Positions 10,497 through 23,098 of a DNA stretch of 64,000 nt are shown here, piece after piece. A program made the translations under genes and the position numbers. Within the stretch, counting starts at the first letter, position 1, and each line of letters begins with the position of its first letter. The notes under the pieces were generated by a model. That model was not told where the DNA came from. It was given only the letters and a program-made list of their open reading frames with translations, and did not search any database. Source of the stretch: Eutreptiella sp. 'Long Island Sound 2002' (Eukaryota; Euglenozoa; Euglenophyceae; Eutreptiales; Eutreptiaceae); the NCBI GenBank assembly GCA_964036045.1, contig OZ038395.1, positions 10,062,288 to 10,126,287 of the forward strand. The letters are read 5' to 3'.

Positions 10497-12224
10497 AAGG
10501 GAAACTTTTTTACGCGCCGCGCCGCGCACGCGCCTGGGCAAAATCAGTTCTGGCCAGCCCAGCCTAGGGCCATTCCAGCCAAATCTGGGTATGTCACCGG
10601 GGGTACCCCAGTTTGACCCAGAATTTCAAACCCATCTTTCCCTACGTTTTTCAGCATGCCGATTCCACCCAAATCGATTCCCGGTCAAAACGGAAACTTT
10701 TTTGCGCGCCGCGCCGCGCGCGCGCCTGGGCAAAATCAGTTCTGGCCAGCCCAGCCCAGGGCCATTCCAGCCAAATCCGGGTATGTCACCGGGGGTACCC
10801 CAGTTTGACCCAGAATTTCAAACCCATCTTTCCCTACGTTTTTCAGCATGCCGATTCCACCCAAATCGATTCCCGGTCAAAACGGAAACTTTTTTGCGCG
10901 CCGCGCCGCGCGCGCGCCTGGGCAAAATCAGTTCTGGCCAGCCCAGCCTAGGGCCATTCCAGCCAAATCTGGGTATGTCACCGGGGGTACCCCAGTTTGA
11001 CCCAGAATTTCAAACCCATCTTTCCCTACGTTTTTCAGCATGCCGATTCCACCCAAATCGATTCCCGGTCAAAACGGAAACTTTTTTGCGCGCCGCGCCG
11101 CGCGCGCGCCTGGGCAAAATCAGTTCTGGCCAGCCCAGCCTAGGGCCATTCCAGCCAAATCTGGGTATGTCACCGGGGGTACCCCAGTTTGACCCAGAAT
11201 TTCAAACCCATCTTTCCCTACGTTTTTCAGCATGCCGATTCCACCCAAATCGATTCCCGGTCAAAACGGAAACTTTTTTACGCGCCGCGCCGCGCGCGCG
11301 CCTGGGCAAAATCAGTTCTGGCCAGCCCAGCCTAGGGCCATTCCAGCCAAATCTGGGTATGTCACCGGGGGTACCCCAGTTTGACCCAGAATTTCAAACC
11401 CATCTTTCCCTACGTTTTTCAGCATGCCGATTCCACCCAAATCGATTCCCGGTCAAAACGGAAACTTTTTTGCGCGCCGCGTCGCGAGCGCGCCTGGGCA
11501 AAATCAGTTCTGGCCAGCCCAGCCCAGGGCCATTCCAGCCAAATCTGGGTATGTCACCGGGGGTACCCCAGTTTGACCCAGAATTTCAAACCCATCTTTC
11601 CCTACGTTTTTCAGCATGCCGATTCCACCCAAATCGATTCCCGGTCAAAAAGGAAACTTTTTTGCGCGCCGCGCCGCGCGCGCGCCTGGGCAAAATCAGT
11701 TCTGGCCAGCCCAGCCCAGGGCCATTCCAGCCAAATCTGGGTATGTCACCGGGGGTACCCCAGTTTGACCCAGAATTTCAAACCCCTCTTTCCCTACGTT
11801 TTTCAGCATGCCGATTCCACCCAAATCGATTCCCGGTCAAAACGGAAACTTTTTTGCGGGCCGCGCCGCGCGCGCGCCTGGGCAAAATCAGTTCTGCCCA
11901 GCCCAGCCTAGGGCCATTCCAGCCAAATCTGGGTATGTCACCGGGGGTACCCCAGTTTGACCCAGAATTTCAAACCCATCTTTCCCTACGTTTTTCAGCA
12001 TGCCGATTCCACCCAAATCGATTCCCGGTCAAAACGGAAACTTTTTTGCGCGCCGCGCCGCGCGCGCGCCTGGGCAAAATCAGTTCTGGCCAGCCCAGCC
12101 TAGGGCCATTCCAGCCAAATCTGGGTATGTCACCGGGGGTACCCCAGTTTGACCCAGAATTTCAAACCCATCTTTCCCTACGTTTTTCAGCATGCCGATT
12201 CCACCCAAATCGATTCCCGGTCAA
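10497..12224 (+). repeat. 9-mer HOR (1,728 bp), copy 2 of 3
   Basis: All the copy-1 markers are repeated at +1,728, including CCAAATCCGGG near 10774, GCGTCGCGAGCGCG near 11479, AAAAAGGAAAC near 11647 and GCGGGCC near 11856. By eye it is almost identical to copy 1, which points to a recent duplication. An exact identity needs an alignment. Confidence 0.88.
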
Positions 12225-13952
12225 AACGGAAACTTTTTTACGCGCCGCGCCGCGCACGCGCCTGGGCAAAATCAGTTCTGGCCAGCCCAGCCTAGGGCCA
12301 TTCCAGCCAAATCTGGGTATGTCACCGGGGGTACCCCAGTTTGACCCAGAATTTCAAACCCATCTTTCCCTACGTTTTTCAGCATGCCGATTCCACCCAA
12401 ATCGATTCCCGGTCAAAACGGAAACTTTTTTGCGCGCCGCGCCGCGCGCGCGCCTGGGCAAAATCAGTTCTGGCCAGCCCAGCCCAGGGCCATTCCAGCC
12501 AAATCTGGGTATGTCACCGGGGGTACCCCAGTTTGACCCAGAATTTCAAACCCATCTTTCCCTACGTTTTTCAGCATGCCGATTCCACCCAAATCGATTC
12601 CCGGTCAAAACGGAAACTTTTTTGCGCGCCGCGCCGCGCGCGCGCCTGGGCAAAATCAGTTCTGGCCAGCCCAGCCTAGGGCCATTCCAGCCAAATCTGG
12701 GTATGTCACCGGGGGTACCCCAGTTTGACCCAGAATTTCAAACCCATCTTTCCCTACGTTTTTCAGCATGCCGATTCCACCCAAATCGATTCCCGGTCAA
12801 AACGGAAACTTTTTTGCGCGCCGCGCCGCCCGCGCGCCTGGGCAAAATCAGTTCTGGCCAGCCCAGCCTAGGGCCATTCCAGCCAAATCTGGGTATGTCA
12901 CCGGGGGTACCCCAGTTTGACCCAGAATTTCAAACCCATCTTTCCCTACGTTTTTCAGCATGCCGATTCCACCCAAATCGATTCCCGGTCAAAACGGAAA
13001 CTTTTTTACGCGCCGCGCCGCGCGCGCGCCTGGGCAAAATCAGTTCTGGCCAGCCCAGCCTAGGGCCATTCCAGCCAAATCTGGGTATGTCACCGGGGGT
13101 ACCCCAGTTTGACCCAGAATTTCAAACCCATCTTTCCCTACGTTTTTCAGCATGCCGATTCCACCCAAATCGATTCCCGGTCAAAACGGAAACTTTTTTG
13201 TGCGCCGCGTCGCGAGCGCGCCCGGGCAAAATCAGTTCTGGCCAGCCCAGCCCAGGGCCATTCCAGCCAAATCTGGGTATGTCACCGGGGGTACCCCAGT
13301 TTGACCCAGAATTTCAAACCCATCTTTCCCTACGTTTTTCAGCATGCCGATTCCACCCAAATCGATTCCCGGTCAAAAAGGAAACTTTTTTGCGCGCCGC
13401 GCCGCGCGCGCGCCTGGGCAAAATCAGTTCTGGCCAGCCCAGCCCAGGGCCATTCCAGCCAAATCTGGGTATGTCACCGGGGGTACCCCAGTTTGACCCA
13501 GAATTTCAAACCCCTCTTTCCCTACGTTTTTCAGCATGCCGATTCCACCCAAATCGATTCCCGGTCAAAACGGAAACTTTTTTGCGGGCCGCGCCGCGCG
13601 CGCGCCTGGGCAAAATCAGTTCTGCCCAGCCCAGCCTAGGGCCATTCCAGCCAAATCTGGGTATGTCACCGGGGGTACCCCAGTTTGACCCAGAATTTCA
13701 AACCCATCTTTCCCTACGTTTTTCAGCATGCCGATTCCACCCAAATCGATTCCCGGTCAAAACGGAAACTTTTTTGCGCGCCGCGCCGCGCGTGCGCCTG
13801 GGCAAAATCAGTTCTGGCCAGCCCAGCCTAGGGCCATTCCAGCCAAATCTGGGTATGTCACCGGGGGTACCCCAGTTTGACCCAGAATTTCAAACCCATC
13901 TTTCCCTACGTTTTTCAGCATGCCGATTCCACCCAAATTGATTCCCGGTCAA
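12225..13952 (+). repeat. 9-mer HOR (1,728 bp), copy 3 of 3, more diverged
   Basis: Retains GTCGCGAGCGCG (near 13208), AAAAAGGAAAC (near 13376), GCGGGCC (near 13584) and CTGCCCAG (near 13623), but has its own changes. CGGAAAC replaces GGGAAAC, and CCAAATCTGGG replaces CCAAATCCGGG. There is also GCCGCCCGCGCG near 12826, TTTGTGCGCC near 13198 and GCGCGCCCGGG near 13216. The GCCGCCCGCG marker is shared with the 10-mers at 15.9, 22.2 and 24.2 kb, so this copy is a link between the two families. Confidence 0.85.
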
Positions 13953-14644
13953 AACGGAAACTTTTTTACGCGCCGCGCCGCGCGCGCGCCTGGGCAAAAT
14001 CAGTTCTGGCCAGCCCAGCCTAGGGCCATTCCAGCCAAATCTGGGTACGTCACCGGGGGTACCCCAGTTTGACCCAGAATTTCAAACCCATCTTTCCCTA
14101 CGTTTTTCAGCATGCCGATTCCACCCAAATCGATTCCCGGTCAAAACGGAAACTTTTTTGCGCGCCGCGCCGCGCGCGCGCCTGGGCAAAATCAGTTCTG
14201 GCCAGCCCAGCCCAGGGCCATTCCAGCCAAATCTGGGTATGTCACCGGGGGTACCCCAGTTTGACCCAGAATTTCAAACCCATCTTTCCCTACGTTTTTC
14301 AGCATGCCGATTCCACCCAAATCGATTCCCGGTCAAAACGGAAACTTTTTTGCGCGCCGCGCCGCGCGCGCGCCTGGGCAAAATCAGTTCTGGCCAGCCC
14401 AGCCTAGGGCCATTCCAGCCAAATCTGGGTATGTCACCGGGGGTACCCCAGTTTGACCCAGAATTTCAAACCCATCTTTCCCTACGTTTTTCAGCATGCC
14501 GATTCCACCCAAATCGATTCCCGGTCAAAACGGAAACTTTTTTGCGCGCCGCGCCGCGCGCGCGCCTGGGCAAAATCAGTTCTGGCCAGCCCAGCCTAGG
14601 GCCATTCCAGCCAAATCTGGGTATGTCGCCGGGGGTACCCCAGT
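13953..14644 (+). repeat. Transition monomers (about 3.6 units)
   Basis: Near-standard monomers between the 9-mer and the next block. Private changes are GGGTACGTCACC near 14044 and TATGTCGCCGGG near 14624. The second also occurs near 17508 and 18084. No HOR periodicity is visible here. Confidence 0.75.
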
Positions 14645-16756
14645 TTGACCCAGAATTTCAAACCCATCTTTCCCTACGTTTTTCAGCATGCCGATTCCAC
14701 CCAAATCGATTCCCGGTCAAAACGGAAACTTTTTTGCGCGCCGCGCCGCGCGCGCGCCTGGGCAAAATCAGTTCTGGCCAGCCCAGCCCAGGGCCATTCC
14801 AGCCAAATCTGGGTATGTCACCAGGGGTACCCCAGTTTGACCCACAATTTCAAACCCCTCTTTCCCTACGTTTTTCAGCATGCCGATTCCACCCAAATCG
14901 ATTCCCGGTCAAAACGGAAACTTTTTTGCGCGCCGCGCCGCGCGCGCGCCTGGGCAAAATCAGTTCTGGCCAGCCCAGCCTAGGGCCGTTCCAGCCAAAT
15001 CTGGGTATGTCACCGGGGGTACCCCAGTTTGACCCAGAATTTCAAACCCATCTTTCCCTACGTTTTTCAGCATGCCGATTCCACCCAAATCGATTCCCGG
15101 TCAAAACGGAAACTTTTTTACGCGCCGCGCCGCGCACGCGCCTGGGCAAAATCAGTTCTGGCCAGCCCAGCCTAGGGCCATTCCAGCCAAATCTGGGTAT
15201 GTCACCGGGGGTACCCCAGTTTGACCCAGAATTTCAAACCCATCTTTCCCTACGTTTTTCAGCATGCCGATTCCACCCAAATCGATTCCCGGTCAAAACG
15301 GAAACTTTTTTACGCGCCGCGCCGCGCACGCGCCTGGGCAAAATCAGTTCTGGCCAGCCCAGCCTAGGGCCATTCCAGCCAAATCTGGGTATGTCACCGG
15401 GGGTACCCCAGTTTGACCCAGAATTTCAAACCCATCTTTCCCTACGTTTTTCAGCATGCCGATTCCACCCAAATCGATTCCCGGTCAAAACGGAAACTTT
15501 TTTGCGCGCCGCGCCGCGCGCGCGCCTGGGCAAAATCAGTTCTGGCCAGCCCAGCCCAGGGCCATTCCAGCCAAATCTGGGTATGTCACCGGGGGTACCC
15601 CAGTTTGACCCAGAATTTCAAACCCATCTTTCCCTACGTTTTTCAGCATGCCGATTCCACCCAAATCGATTCCCGGTCAAAACGGAAACTTTTTTGCGCG
15701 CCGCGCCGCGCGCGCGCCTGGGCAAAATCAGTTCTGGCCAGCCCAGCCTAGGGCCATTCCAGCCAAATCTGGGTATGTCACCGGGGGTACCCCAGTTTGA
15801 CCCAGAATTTCAAACCCATCTTTCCCTACGTTTTTCAGCATGCCGATTCCACCCAAATCGATTCCCGGTCAAAACGGAAACTTTTTTGCGCGCCGCGCCG
15901 CCCGCGCGCCTGGGCAAAATCAGTTCTGGCCAGCCCAGCCTAGGGCCATTCCAGCCAAATCTGGGTATGTCACCGGGGGTACCCCAGTTTGACCCAGAAT
16001 TTCAAACCCATCTTTCCCTACGTTTTTCAGCATGCCGATTCCACCCAAATCGATTCCCGGTCAAAACGGAAACTTTTTTACGCGCCGCGCCGCGCGCGCG
16101 CCTGGGCAAAATCAGTTCTGGCCAGCCCAGCCTAGGGCCATTCCAGCCAAATCTGGGTATGTCACCGGGGGTACCCCAGTTCGACCCAGAATTTCAAACC
16201 CATCTTTCCCTACGTTTTTCAGCATGCCGATTCCACCCAAATCGATTCCCGGTCAAAACGGAAACTTTTTTGCGCGCCGCGCCGCGCGCGCGCCTGGGCA
16301 AAATCAGTTCTGGCCAGCCCAGCCCAGGGCCATTCCAGCCAAATCTGGGTATGTCACCGGGGGTACCCCAGTTTGACCCAGAATTTCAAACCCATCTTTC
16401 CCTACGTTTTTCAGCATGCCGATTCCACCCAAATCGATTCCCGGTCAAAAAGGAAACTTTTTTGCGCGCCGCGCCGCGCGCGCGCCTGGGCAAAATCAGT
16501 TCTGGCCAGCCCAGCCCAGGGCCATTCCAGCCAAATCTGGGTATGTCACCGGGGGTACCCCAGTTTGACGCAGAATTTCAAACCCCTCTTTTCCTACGTT
16601 TTTCAGCATGCCGATTCCACCCAAATTGATTCCCGGTCAAAACGGAAACTTTTTTGCGCGCCGCGCCGCGCGCGCGCCTGGGCAAAATCAGTTCTGGCCA
16701 GCCCAGCCTAGGGCCATTCCAGCCAAATCTGGGTATGTCACCGGGGGTACCCCAGT
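14645..16756 (+). repeat. 11-monomer block related to the 10-mer HOR
   Basis: Carries CACCAGGGG (near 14818), CACAATTTC (14844; the first appearance of this G-to-C marker in the window), TTTACGCG with GCACGCG, GCCGCCCGCG (near 15896), TTTACGCG (near 16078) and AAAAAGGAAAC (near 16448), in the same order as the 10-mers at 21.2 and 23.1 kb. It has one extra unit because the TTTACGCG/GCACGCG monomer occurs twice in a row (near 15118 and 15310). This is a clear single-monomer duplication. Confidence 0.85.
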
Positions 16757-16948
16757 TTGACCCAGAATTTCAAACCCATCTTTCCCTACGTTTTTCAGCA
16801 TGCCGATTCCACCCAAATCGATTCCCGGTCAAAACGGAAACTTTTTTGCGCGCCGCGCCGCGCGCGCGCCTGGGCAAAATCAGTTCTGGCCAGCCCAGCC
16901 TAGGGCCATTCCAGCCAAATCTGGGTATGTCACCGGGGGTACCCCAGT
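16757..16948 (+). repeat. Single standard monomer between blocks
   Basis: One near-consensus unit between the 11-monomer block and the long-range duplication. No special marker is seen. Confidence 0.7.
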
Positions 16949-17039
16949 TTGACCCAGAATTTCAAACCCATCTTTCCCTACGTTTTTCAGCATGCCGATT
17001 CCACCCAAATCGATTCCCGGTCAAAACGGAAACTTTTTT

Positions 17040-17067
17040 GCGCGCCGCGCCGCGCCGCGCGCGCGCC
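17040..17067 (+). repeat. Expanded G/C box, +5 bp
   Basis: The pure G/C box is 28 bp instead of 23 through one extra CCGCG unit, giving a 197-bp monomer. It is the first length change in the window, after 88 monomers of exactly 192 bp. The identical expansion occurs at 25686-25713, as part of the long-range duplication. Replication slippage in the CCGCG repeat explains its origin. Confidence 0.95.
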
Positions 17068-19811
17068 TGGGCAAAATCAGTTCTGGCCAGCCCAGCCTAG
17101 GGCCATTCCAGCCAAATCTGGGTATGTCACCGGGGGTACCCCAGTTTGACCCAGAATTTCAAACCCATCTTTCCCTACGTTTTTCAGCATGCCGATTCCA
17201 CCCAAATCGATTCCCGGTCAAAACGGAAACTTTTTTGCGCGCCGCGCCGCGCGCGCGCCTGGGCAAAATCAGTTCTGGCCAGCCCAGCCTAGGGCCATTC
17301 CAGCCAAATCTGGGTATGTCACCGGGGGTACCCCAGTTTGACCCAGAATTTCAAACCCATCTTTCCCTACGTTTTTCAGCATGCCGATTCCACCCAAATC
17401 GATTCCCGGTCAAAACGGAAACTTTTTTGCGCGCCGCGCCGCGCGCGCGCCTGGGCAAAATCAGTTCTGGCCAGCCCAGCCTAGGGCCATTCCAGCCAAA
17501 TCTGGGTATGTCGCCGGGGGTACCCCAGTTTGACCCAGAATTTCAAACCCATCTTTCCCTACGTTTTTCAGCATGCCGATTCCACCCAAATCGATTCCCG
17601 GTCAAAACGGAAACTTTTTTGCGCGCCGCGCCGCGCGCGCGCCTGGGCAAAATCAGTTCTGCCCAGCCCAGCCTAGGGCCATTCCAGCCAAATCTGGGTA
17701 TGTCACCGGGGGTACCCCAGTTTGACCCAGAATTTCAAACCCATCTTTCCCTACGTTTTTCAGCATGCCGATTCCACCCAAATCGATTCCCGGTCAAAAC
17801 GGAAACTTTTTTGCGCGCCGCGCCGCGCGCGCGCCTGGGCAAAATCAGTTCTGGCCAGCCCAGCCTAGGGCCATTCCAGCCAAATCTGGGTATGTCACCG
17901 GGGGTACCCCAGTTTGACCCAGAATTTCAAACCCATCTTTCCCTACGTTTTTCAGCATGCCGATTCCACCCAAATCGATTCCCGGTCAAAACGGAAACTT
18001 TTTTGCGCGCCGCGCCGCGCGCGCGCCTGGGCAAAATCAGTTCTGGCCAGCCCAGCCTAGGGCCATTCCAGCCAAATCTGGGTATGTCGCCGGGGGTACC
18101 CCAGTTTGACCCAGAATTTCAAACCCATCTTTCCCTACGTTTTTCAGCATGCCGATTCCACCCAAATCGATTCCCGGTCAAAACGGAAACTTTTTTGCGC
18201 GCCGCGCCGCGCGCGCGCCTGGGCAAAATCAGTTCTGGCCAGCCCAGCCCAGGGCCATTCCGGCCAAATCTGGGTATGTCACCGGGGGTACCCCAGTTTG
18301 ACCCAGAATTTCAAACCCCTCTTTCCCTACGTTTTTCAGCATGCCGATTCCACCCAAATCGATTCCCGGTCAAAACGGAAACTTTTTTGCGCGCCGCGCC
18401 GCGCGCGCGCCTGGGCAAAATCAGTTCTGGCCAGCCCAGCCTAGGGCCATTCCAGCCAAATCTGGGTATGTCACCGGGGGTACCGCAGTTTGACCCAGAA
18501 TTTCAAACCCCTCTTTCCCTACGTTTTTCAGCATGCCGATTCCACCCAAATTGATTCCCGGTCAAAACGGAAACTTTTTTGCGCGCCGCGCCGCGCGCGC
18601 GCCTGGGCAAAACCAGTTCTGGCCAGCCCAGCCTAGGGCCATTCCAGCCAAATCTGGGTATGTCACCGGGGGTACCCCAGTTTGACCCAGAATTTCAAAC
18701 CCCTCTTTCCCTACGTTTTTCAGCATGCCGATTCCACCCAAATTGATTCCCGGTCAAAACGGAAACTTTTTTGCGTGCCGCGCCGCGCGCGCGCCTGGGC
18801 AAAATCAATTCTGGCCAGCCCAGCCTAGGGCCATTCCAGCCAAATCTGGGTATGTCACCGGGGGTACCCCAGTTTGACCCAGAATTTCAAACCGATCTTT
18901 CCCTACGTTTTTCAGCATGCCGATTCCACCCAAATTGATTCCCGGTCAAAACGGAAACTTTTTTGCGCGCCGCGCCCCCCGCGCGCCTGGGCAAAATCAG
19001 TTCTGGCCAGCCCAGCCTAGGGCCATTCCAGCCAAATCTGGGTATGTCACCGGGGGTACCCCAGTTTGAGGCAGAATTTCAAACCCCTCTTTCCCTACGT
19101 TTTTCAGCATGCCGATTCCACCCAAATCGATTCCCGGTCAAAACGGAAACTTTTTTGTGCGCCGCGCCGCGCACGCGCCTGGGCAAAATCAGTTCTGGCC
19201 AGCCCAGCCCAGGGCCATTCCAGCCAAATCTGGGTATGTCACCGGGGGTACCCCAGTTTGACCCACAATTTCAAACCCATCTTTCCCTACGTTTTTCAGC
19301 ATGCCGATTCCACCCAAATCGATTCCCGGTCAAAACGGAAACTTTTTTGCGGGCCGCGCCGCGCGCGCGCCTGGGCAAAATCAGTTCTGGCCAGCCCAGC
19401 CTAGGGCCATTCCAGCCAAATCTGGGTATGTCACCGGGGGTACCCCAGTTTGACCCAGAATTTCAAACCCATCTTTCCCTACGTTTTTCAGCATGCCGAT
19501 TCCACCCAAATCGATTCCCGGTCAAAACGGAAACTTTTTTGCGCGCCGCGCCGCGCGCGCGCCTGGGCAAAATCAGTTCCGGCCAGCCCAGCCCAGGGCC
19601 ATTCCAGCCAAATCTGGGTATGTCACCGGGGGTACCCCAGTTTGACCCACAATTTCAAACCCATCTTTCCCTACGTTTTTCAGCATGCCGATTCCACCCA
19701 AATCGATTCCCGGTCAAAACGGAAACTTTTTTGCGCGCCGCGCCGCGCGCGCGCCTGGGCAAAATCAGTTCTGGCCAGCCCAGCCCAGGGCCATTCCAGC
19801 CAAATCTGGGT

Positions 19812-20002
19812 ATGTCACCGGGGGTACCCCAGTTTGACCCAGAATTTCAAACCCGTCTTTCCCTACGTTTTTCAGCATGCCGATTCGACCCAAATCGATT
19901 CCCGGTCAAAACGGAAACTTTTTTGCGCGCCGCGCCGCGCGCGCGCCTGGGCAAAATCAGTCTGGCCAGCCCAGCCCAGGGCCATTCCAGCCAAATCTGG
20001 GT
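19812..20002 (+). repeat. 191-bp lineage monomer, copy 1 of 4
   Basis: Two linked rare changes define the lineage: GATTCGACCC instead of GATTCCACCC, and CAGTCTGG with one T missing. Both occur together in four monomers (here, 28266, 29417, 31337) and nowhere else that I saw. They must be copies of a single ancestral monomer. CCTAAGGCCATTTCAGCC follows one monomer later in three of the four, and two monomers later is the CGAAAAC monomer in those same regions. Confidence 0.93.
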
Positions 20003-20189
20003 ATGTCACCGGGGGTACCCCAGTTTGACCCAGAATTTCAAACCCATCTTTCCCTACGTTTTTCAGCATGCCGATTCCACCCAAATCGATTCCCGGTCAA
20101 AACGGAAACTTTTTTGCGCGCCGCGCCGCGCGCGCGCCTGGGCAAAATCAGTTCTGGCCACCCCAGCCTAAGGCCATTTCAGCCAAATC

Positions 20190-21178
20190 TTGGTATGTCA
20201 CCGGGGGTACCCCAGTTTGACCCAGAATTTCAAACCCATCTTTCGCTACGTTTTTCAGCATGCCGATTCCACCCAAATCGATTCCCGGTCAAAACGGAAA
20301 CTTTTTTTGCGCGCCGCGCCGCGCGCGCGCCTGGACAAAATCAGTTCTGGCCAGCCCAGCCCAGGGCCATTCCAGCCAAATCTGGGTATGTCACCGGGGG
20401 TACCCCAGTTTGACCCAGAATTTCAAACCCATCTTTCCCTACGTTTTTCAGCATGCCGATTCCACCCAAATCGATTCCCGGTCAAAACGAAAACTTTTTT
20501 GCGCGCCGCGCCGCGCGCGCGCCTGGGCAAAATCAGTTTTAGCCAGCCCAGCCCAGGGCCATTCCAGCCAAATCTGGGTATGTCACCGGGGGTACCCCAG
20601 TTTGACCCAGAATTTCAAACCCATCTTTCCCTACGTTTTTCAGCATGCCGATTCCACCCAAATCGATTCCCGGTCAAAACGGAAACTTTTTTTGCGCGCC
20701 GCGCCGCGCGCGCGCCTGGACAAAATCAGTTCTGGCCAGCCCAGCCTAGGGCCATTCCAGCCAAATCTGGGTATGTCACCGGGGGCACCCCAGTTTGACC
20801 CACAATTTCAAACCCATCTTTCCCTACGTTTTTCAGCATGCCAATTCCACCCAAATCGATTCCCGGTCAAAACGGAAACTTTTTTGTGCGCCGCGCCGCG
20901 CGCGCGCCTGGGCAAAATCAGTTCTGACCAGGCCAGCCCAGGGCCATTCCAGCCAAATCTGGGTATGTCACCGGGGGTACCCCAGTTTGACCCAGAATTT
21001 CAAACCCATCTTTCCCTACGTTTTTCAGCATGCCGATTCCACCCAAATCGATTCCCGGTCAAAACGGAAACTTTTTTGCGCGCCGCGCCGCGCGCGCGCC
21101 TGGCCAAAATCAGTTCTGGCCAGCCCAGCCTAGGGCCATTCCAGCCAAATCTGGGTATGTCACCGGGGGTACCCCAGT
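20190..21178 (+). repeat. Mixed block shared with 29.8-30.6 kb
   Basis: Contains two T7 monomers (20302, 20687), CTGGACAAAATC (near 20331 and 20716), GGGGCACCCC (KpnI site lost, near 20782), GCCAATTCC (near 20840), TTTGTGCGCC (near 20884), CAGGCCAGCC (near 20928) and CTGGCCAAAATC (near 21100). The same order recurs at 30.1-30.5 kb, at offsets of about 9,410 bp (49 monomers). A CGAAAAC monomer lies at 20476. Confidence 0.82.
20302..20308 (+). repeat. T7 tract (+1) in monomer
   Basis: The consensus T6 before the G/C box is T7 here, making a 193-bp monomer. The same +1 occurs at 20687-20693, 30099-30105, 32019-32025 and 34714-34720. Most of these also carry a nearby GGGGCACCCC or GCCAATTCC unit, which suggests copying of one ancestor and not repeated slippage. 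Confidence 0.9.
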
Positions 21179-23098
21179 TTGACCCAGAATTTCAAACCCA
21201 TCTTTCCCTACGTTTTTCAGCATGCCGATTCCACCCAAATCGATTCCCGGTCAAAACGGAAACTTTTTTGCGCGCGGCGCCGCGCGCGCGCCTGGGCAAA
21301 ATCAGTTCTGGCCAGCCCAGCCCAGGGCCATTCCAGCCAAATCTGGGTATGTCACCAGGGGTACCCCAGTTTGACCCACAATTTCAAACCCCTCTTTCCC
21401 TACGTTTTTCAGCATGCCGATTCCACCCAAATCGATTCCCGGTCAAAACGGAAACTTTTTTGCGCGCCGCGCCGCGCGCGCGCCTGGGCAAAATCAGTTC
21501 TGGCCAGCCCAGCCTAGGGCCATTCCAGCCAAATCTGGGTATGTCACCGGGGGTACCCCAGTTTGACCCAGAATTTCAAACCCATCTTTCCCTACGTTTT
21601 TCAGCATGCCGATTCCACCCAAATCGATTCCCGGTCAAAACGGAAACTTTTTTACGCGCCGCGCCGCGCACGCGCCTGGGCAAAATCAGTTCTGGCCAGC
21701 CCAGCCTAGGGCCATTCCAGCCAAATCTGGGTATGTCACCGGGGGTACCCCAGTTTGACCCAGAATTTCAAACCCATCTTTCCCTACGTTTTTCAGCATG
21801 CCGATTCCACCCAAATCGATTCCCGGTCAAAACGGAAACTTTTTTGCGCGCCGCGCCGCGCGCGCGCCTGGGCAAAATCAGTTCTGGCCAGCCCAGCCCA
21901 GGGCCATTCCAGCCAAATCTGGGTATGTCACCGGGGGTACCCCAGTTTGACCCAGAATTTCAAACCCATCTTTCCCTACGTTTTTCAGCATGCCGATTCC
22001 ACCCAAATCGATTCCCGGTCAAAACGGAAACTTTTTTGCGCGCCGCGCCGCGCGCGCGCCTGGGCAAAATCAGTTCTGGCCAGCCCAGCCTAGGGCCATT
22101 CCAGCCAAATCTGGGTATGTCACCGGGGGTACCCCAGTTTGACCCAGAATTTCAAACCCATCTTTCCCTACGTTTTTCAGCATGCCGATTCCACCCAAAT
22201 CGATTCCCGGTCAAAACGGAAACTTTTTTGCGCGCCGCGCCGCCCGCGCGCCTGGGCAAAATCAGTTCTGGCCAGCCCAGCCTAGGGCCATTCCAGCCAA
22301 ATCTGGGTATGTCACCGGGGGTACCCCAGTTTGACCCAGAATTTCAAACCCATCTTTCCCTACGTTTTTCAGCATGCCGATTCCACCCAAATCGATTCCC
22401 GGTCAAAACGGAAACTTTTTTACGCGCCGCGCCGCGCGCGCGCCTGGGCAAAATCAGTTCTGGCCAGCCCAGCCTAGGGCCATTCCAGCCAAATCTGGGT
22501 ATGTCACCGGGGGTACCCCAGTTTGACCCAGAATTTCAAACCCATCTTTCCCTACGTTTTTCAGCATGCCGATTCCACCCAAATCGATTCCCGGTCAAAA
22601 CGGAAACTTTTTTGCGCGCCGCGCCGCGCGCGCGCCTGGGCAAAATCAGTTCCGGCCAGCCCAGCCCAGGGCCATTCCAGCCAAATCTGGGTATGTCACC
22701 GGGGGTACCCCAGTTTGACCCAGAATTTCAAACCCATCTTTCCCTACGTTTTTCAGCATGCCGATTCCACCCAAATCGATTCCCGGTCAAAAAGGAAACT
22801 TTTTTGCGCGCCGCGCCGCGCGCGCGCCTGGGCAAAATCAGTTCTGGCCAGCCCAGCCCAGGGCCATTCCAGCCAAATCTGGGTATGTCACCGGGGGTAC
22901 CCCAGTTTGACCCAGAATTTCAAACCCCTCTTTCCCTACGTTTTTCAGCATGCCGATTCCACCCAAATTGATTCCCGGTCAAAACGGAAACTTTTTTGCG
23001 CGCCGCGCCGCGCGCGCGCCTGGGGAAAATCAGTTCTGCCCAGCCCAGCCTAGGGCCATTCCAGCCAAATCTGGGTATGTCACCGGGGGTACCCCAGT
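21179..23098 (+). repeat. 10-mer HOR (1,920 bp), copy 1 of 2
   Basis: Markers: CACCAGGGG (near 21353), CACAATTTCAAACCCCTC, TTTACGCG/GCACGCG (near 21652), GCCGCCCGCG (near 22241), TTTACGCG (near 22420), AGTTCCGGCC (near 22650), AAAAAGGAAAC (near 22790), AAATTGATT (near 22964) and CTGGGGAAAATC with CTGCCCAG (near 23021). Every one recurs 1,920 bp later. A private change is GCGCGGCGCCGCG near 21270. Confidence 0.9.

Larger units (their letters stand above)
16949..20189 (+). repeat. Long-range duplicated segment, copy A (3,241 bp)
   Basis: An ordered set of rare variants here recurs at 25.6-28.6 kb: the 5-bp G/C-box expansion (17040), AAAACCAGTT (18609), TTGCGTGCC (near 18773), ATCAATTCTGG (near 18805), AAACCGATC (near 18890), GCGCCCCCCGCG (near 18971), GCGGGCC (near 19350), AGTTCCGGCC (near 19576), GATTCGACCC (19882), and CAGTCTGG with one T missing (19958). 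The offset is 8,646 bp at the left and 8,454 bp at the right, a difference of exactly one monomer. Private changes here include CAGTTTGAGGCAG near 19063. Confidence 0.88.

Noticed and set aside
20302-20308. T7 tracts as transcription terminators for RNA polymerase III
   Set aside because: T5-T7 occurs in every monomer, and I see no convincing A and B box pair or small RNA gene upstream.
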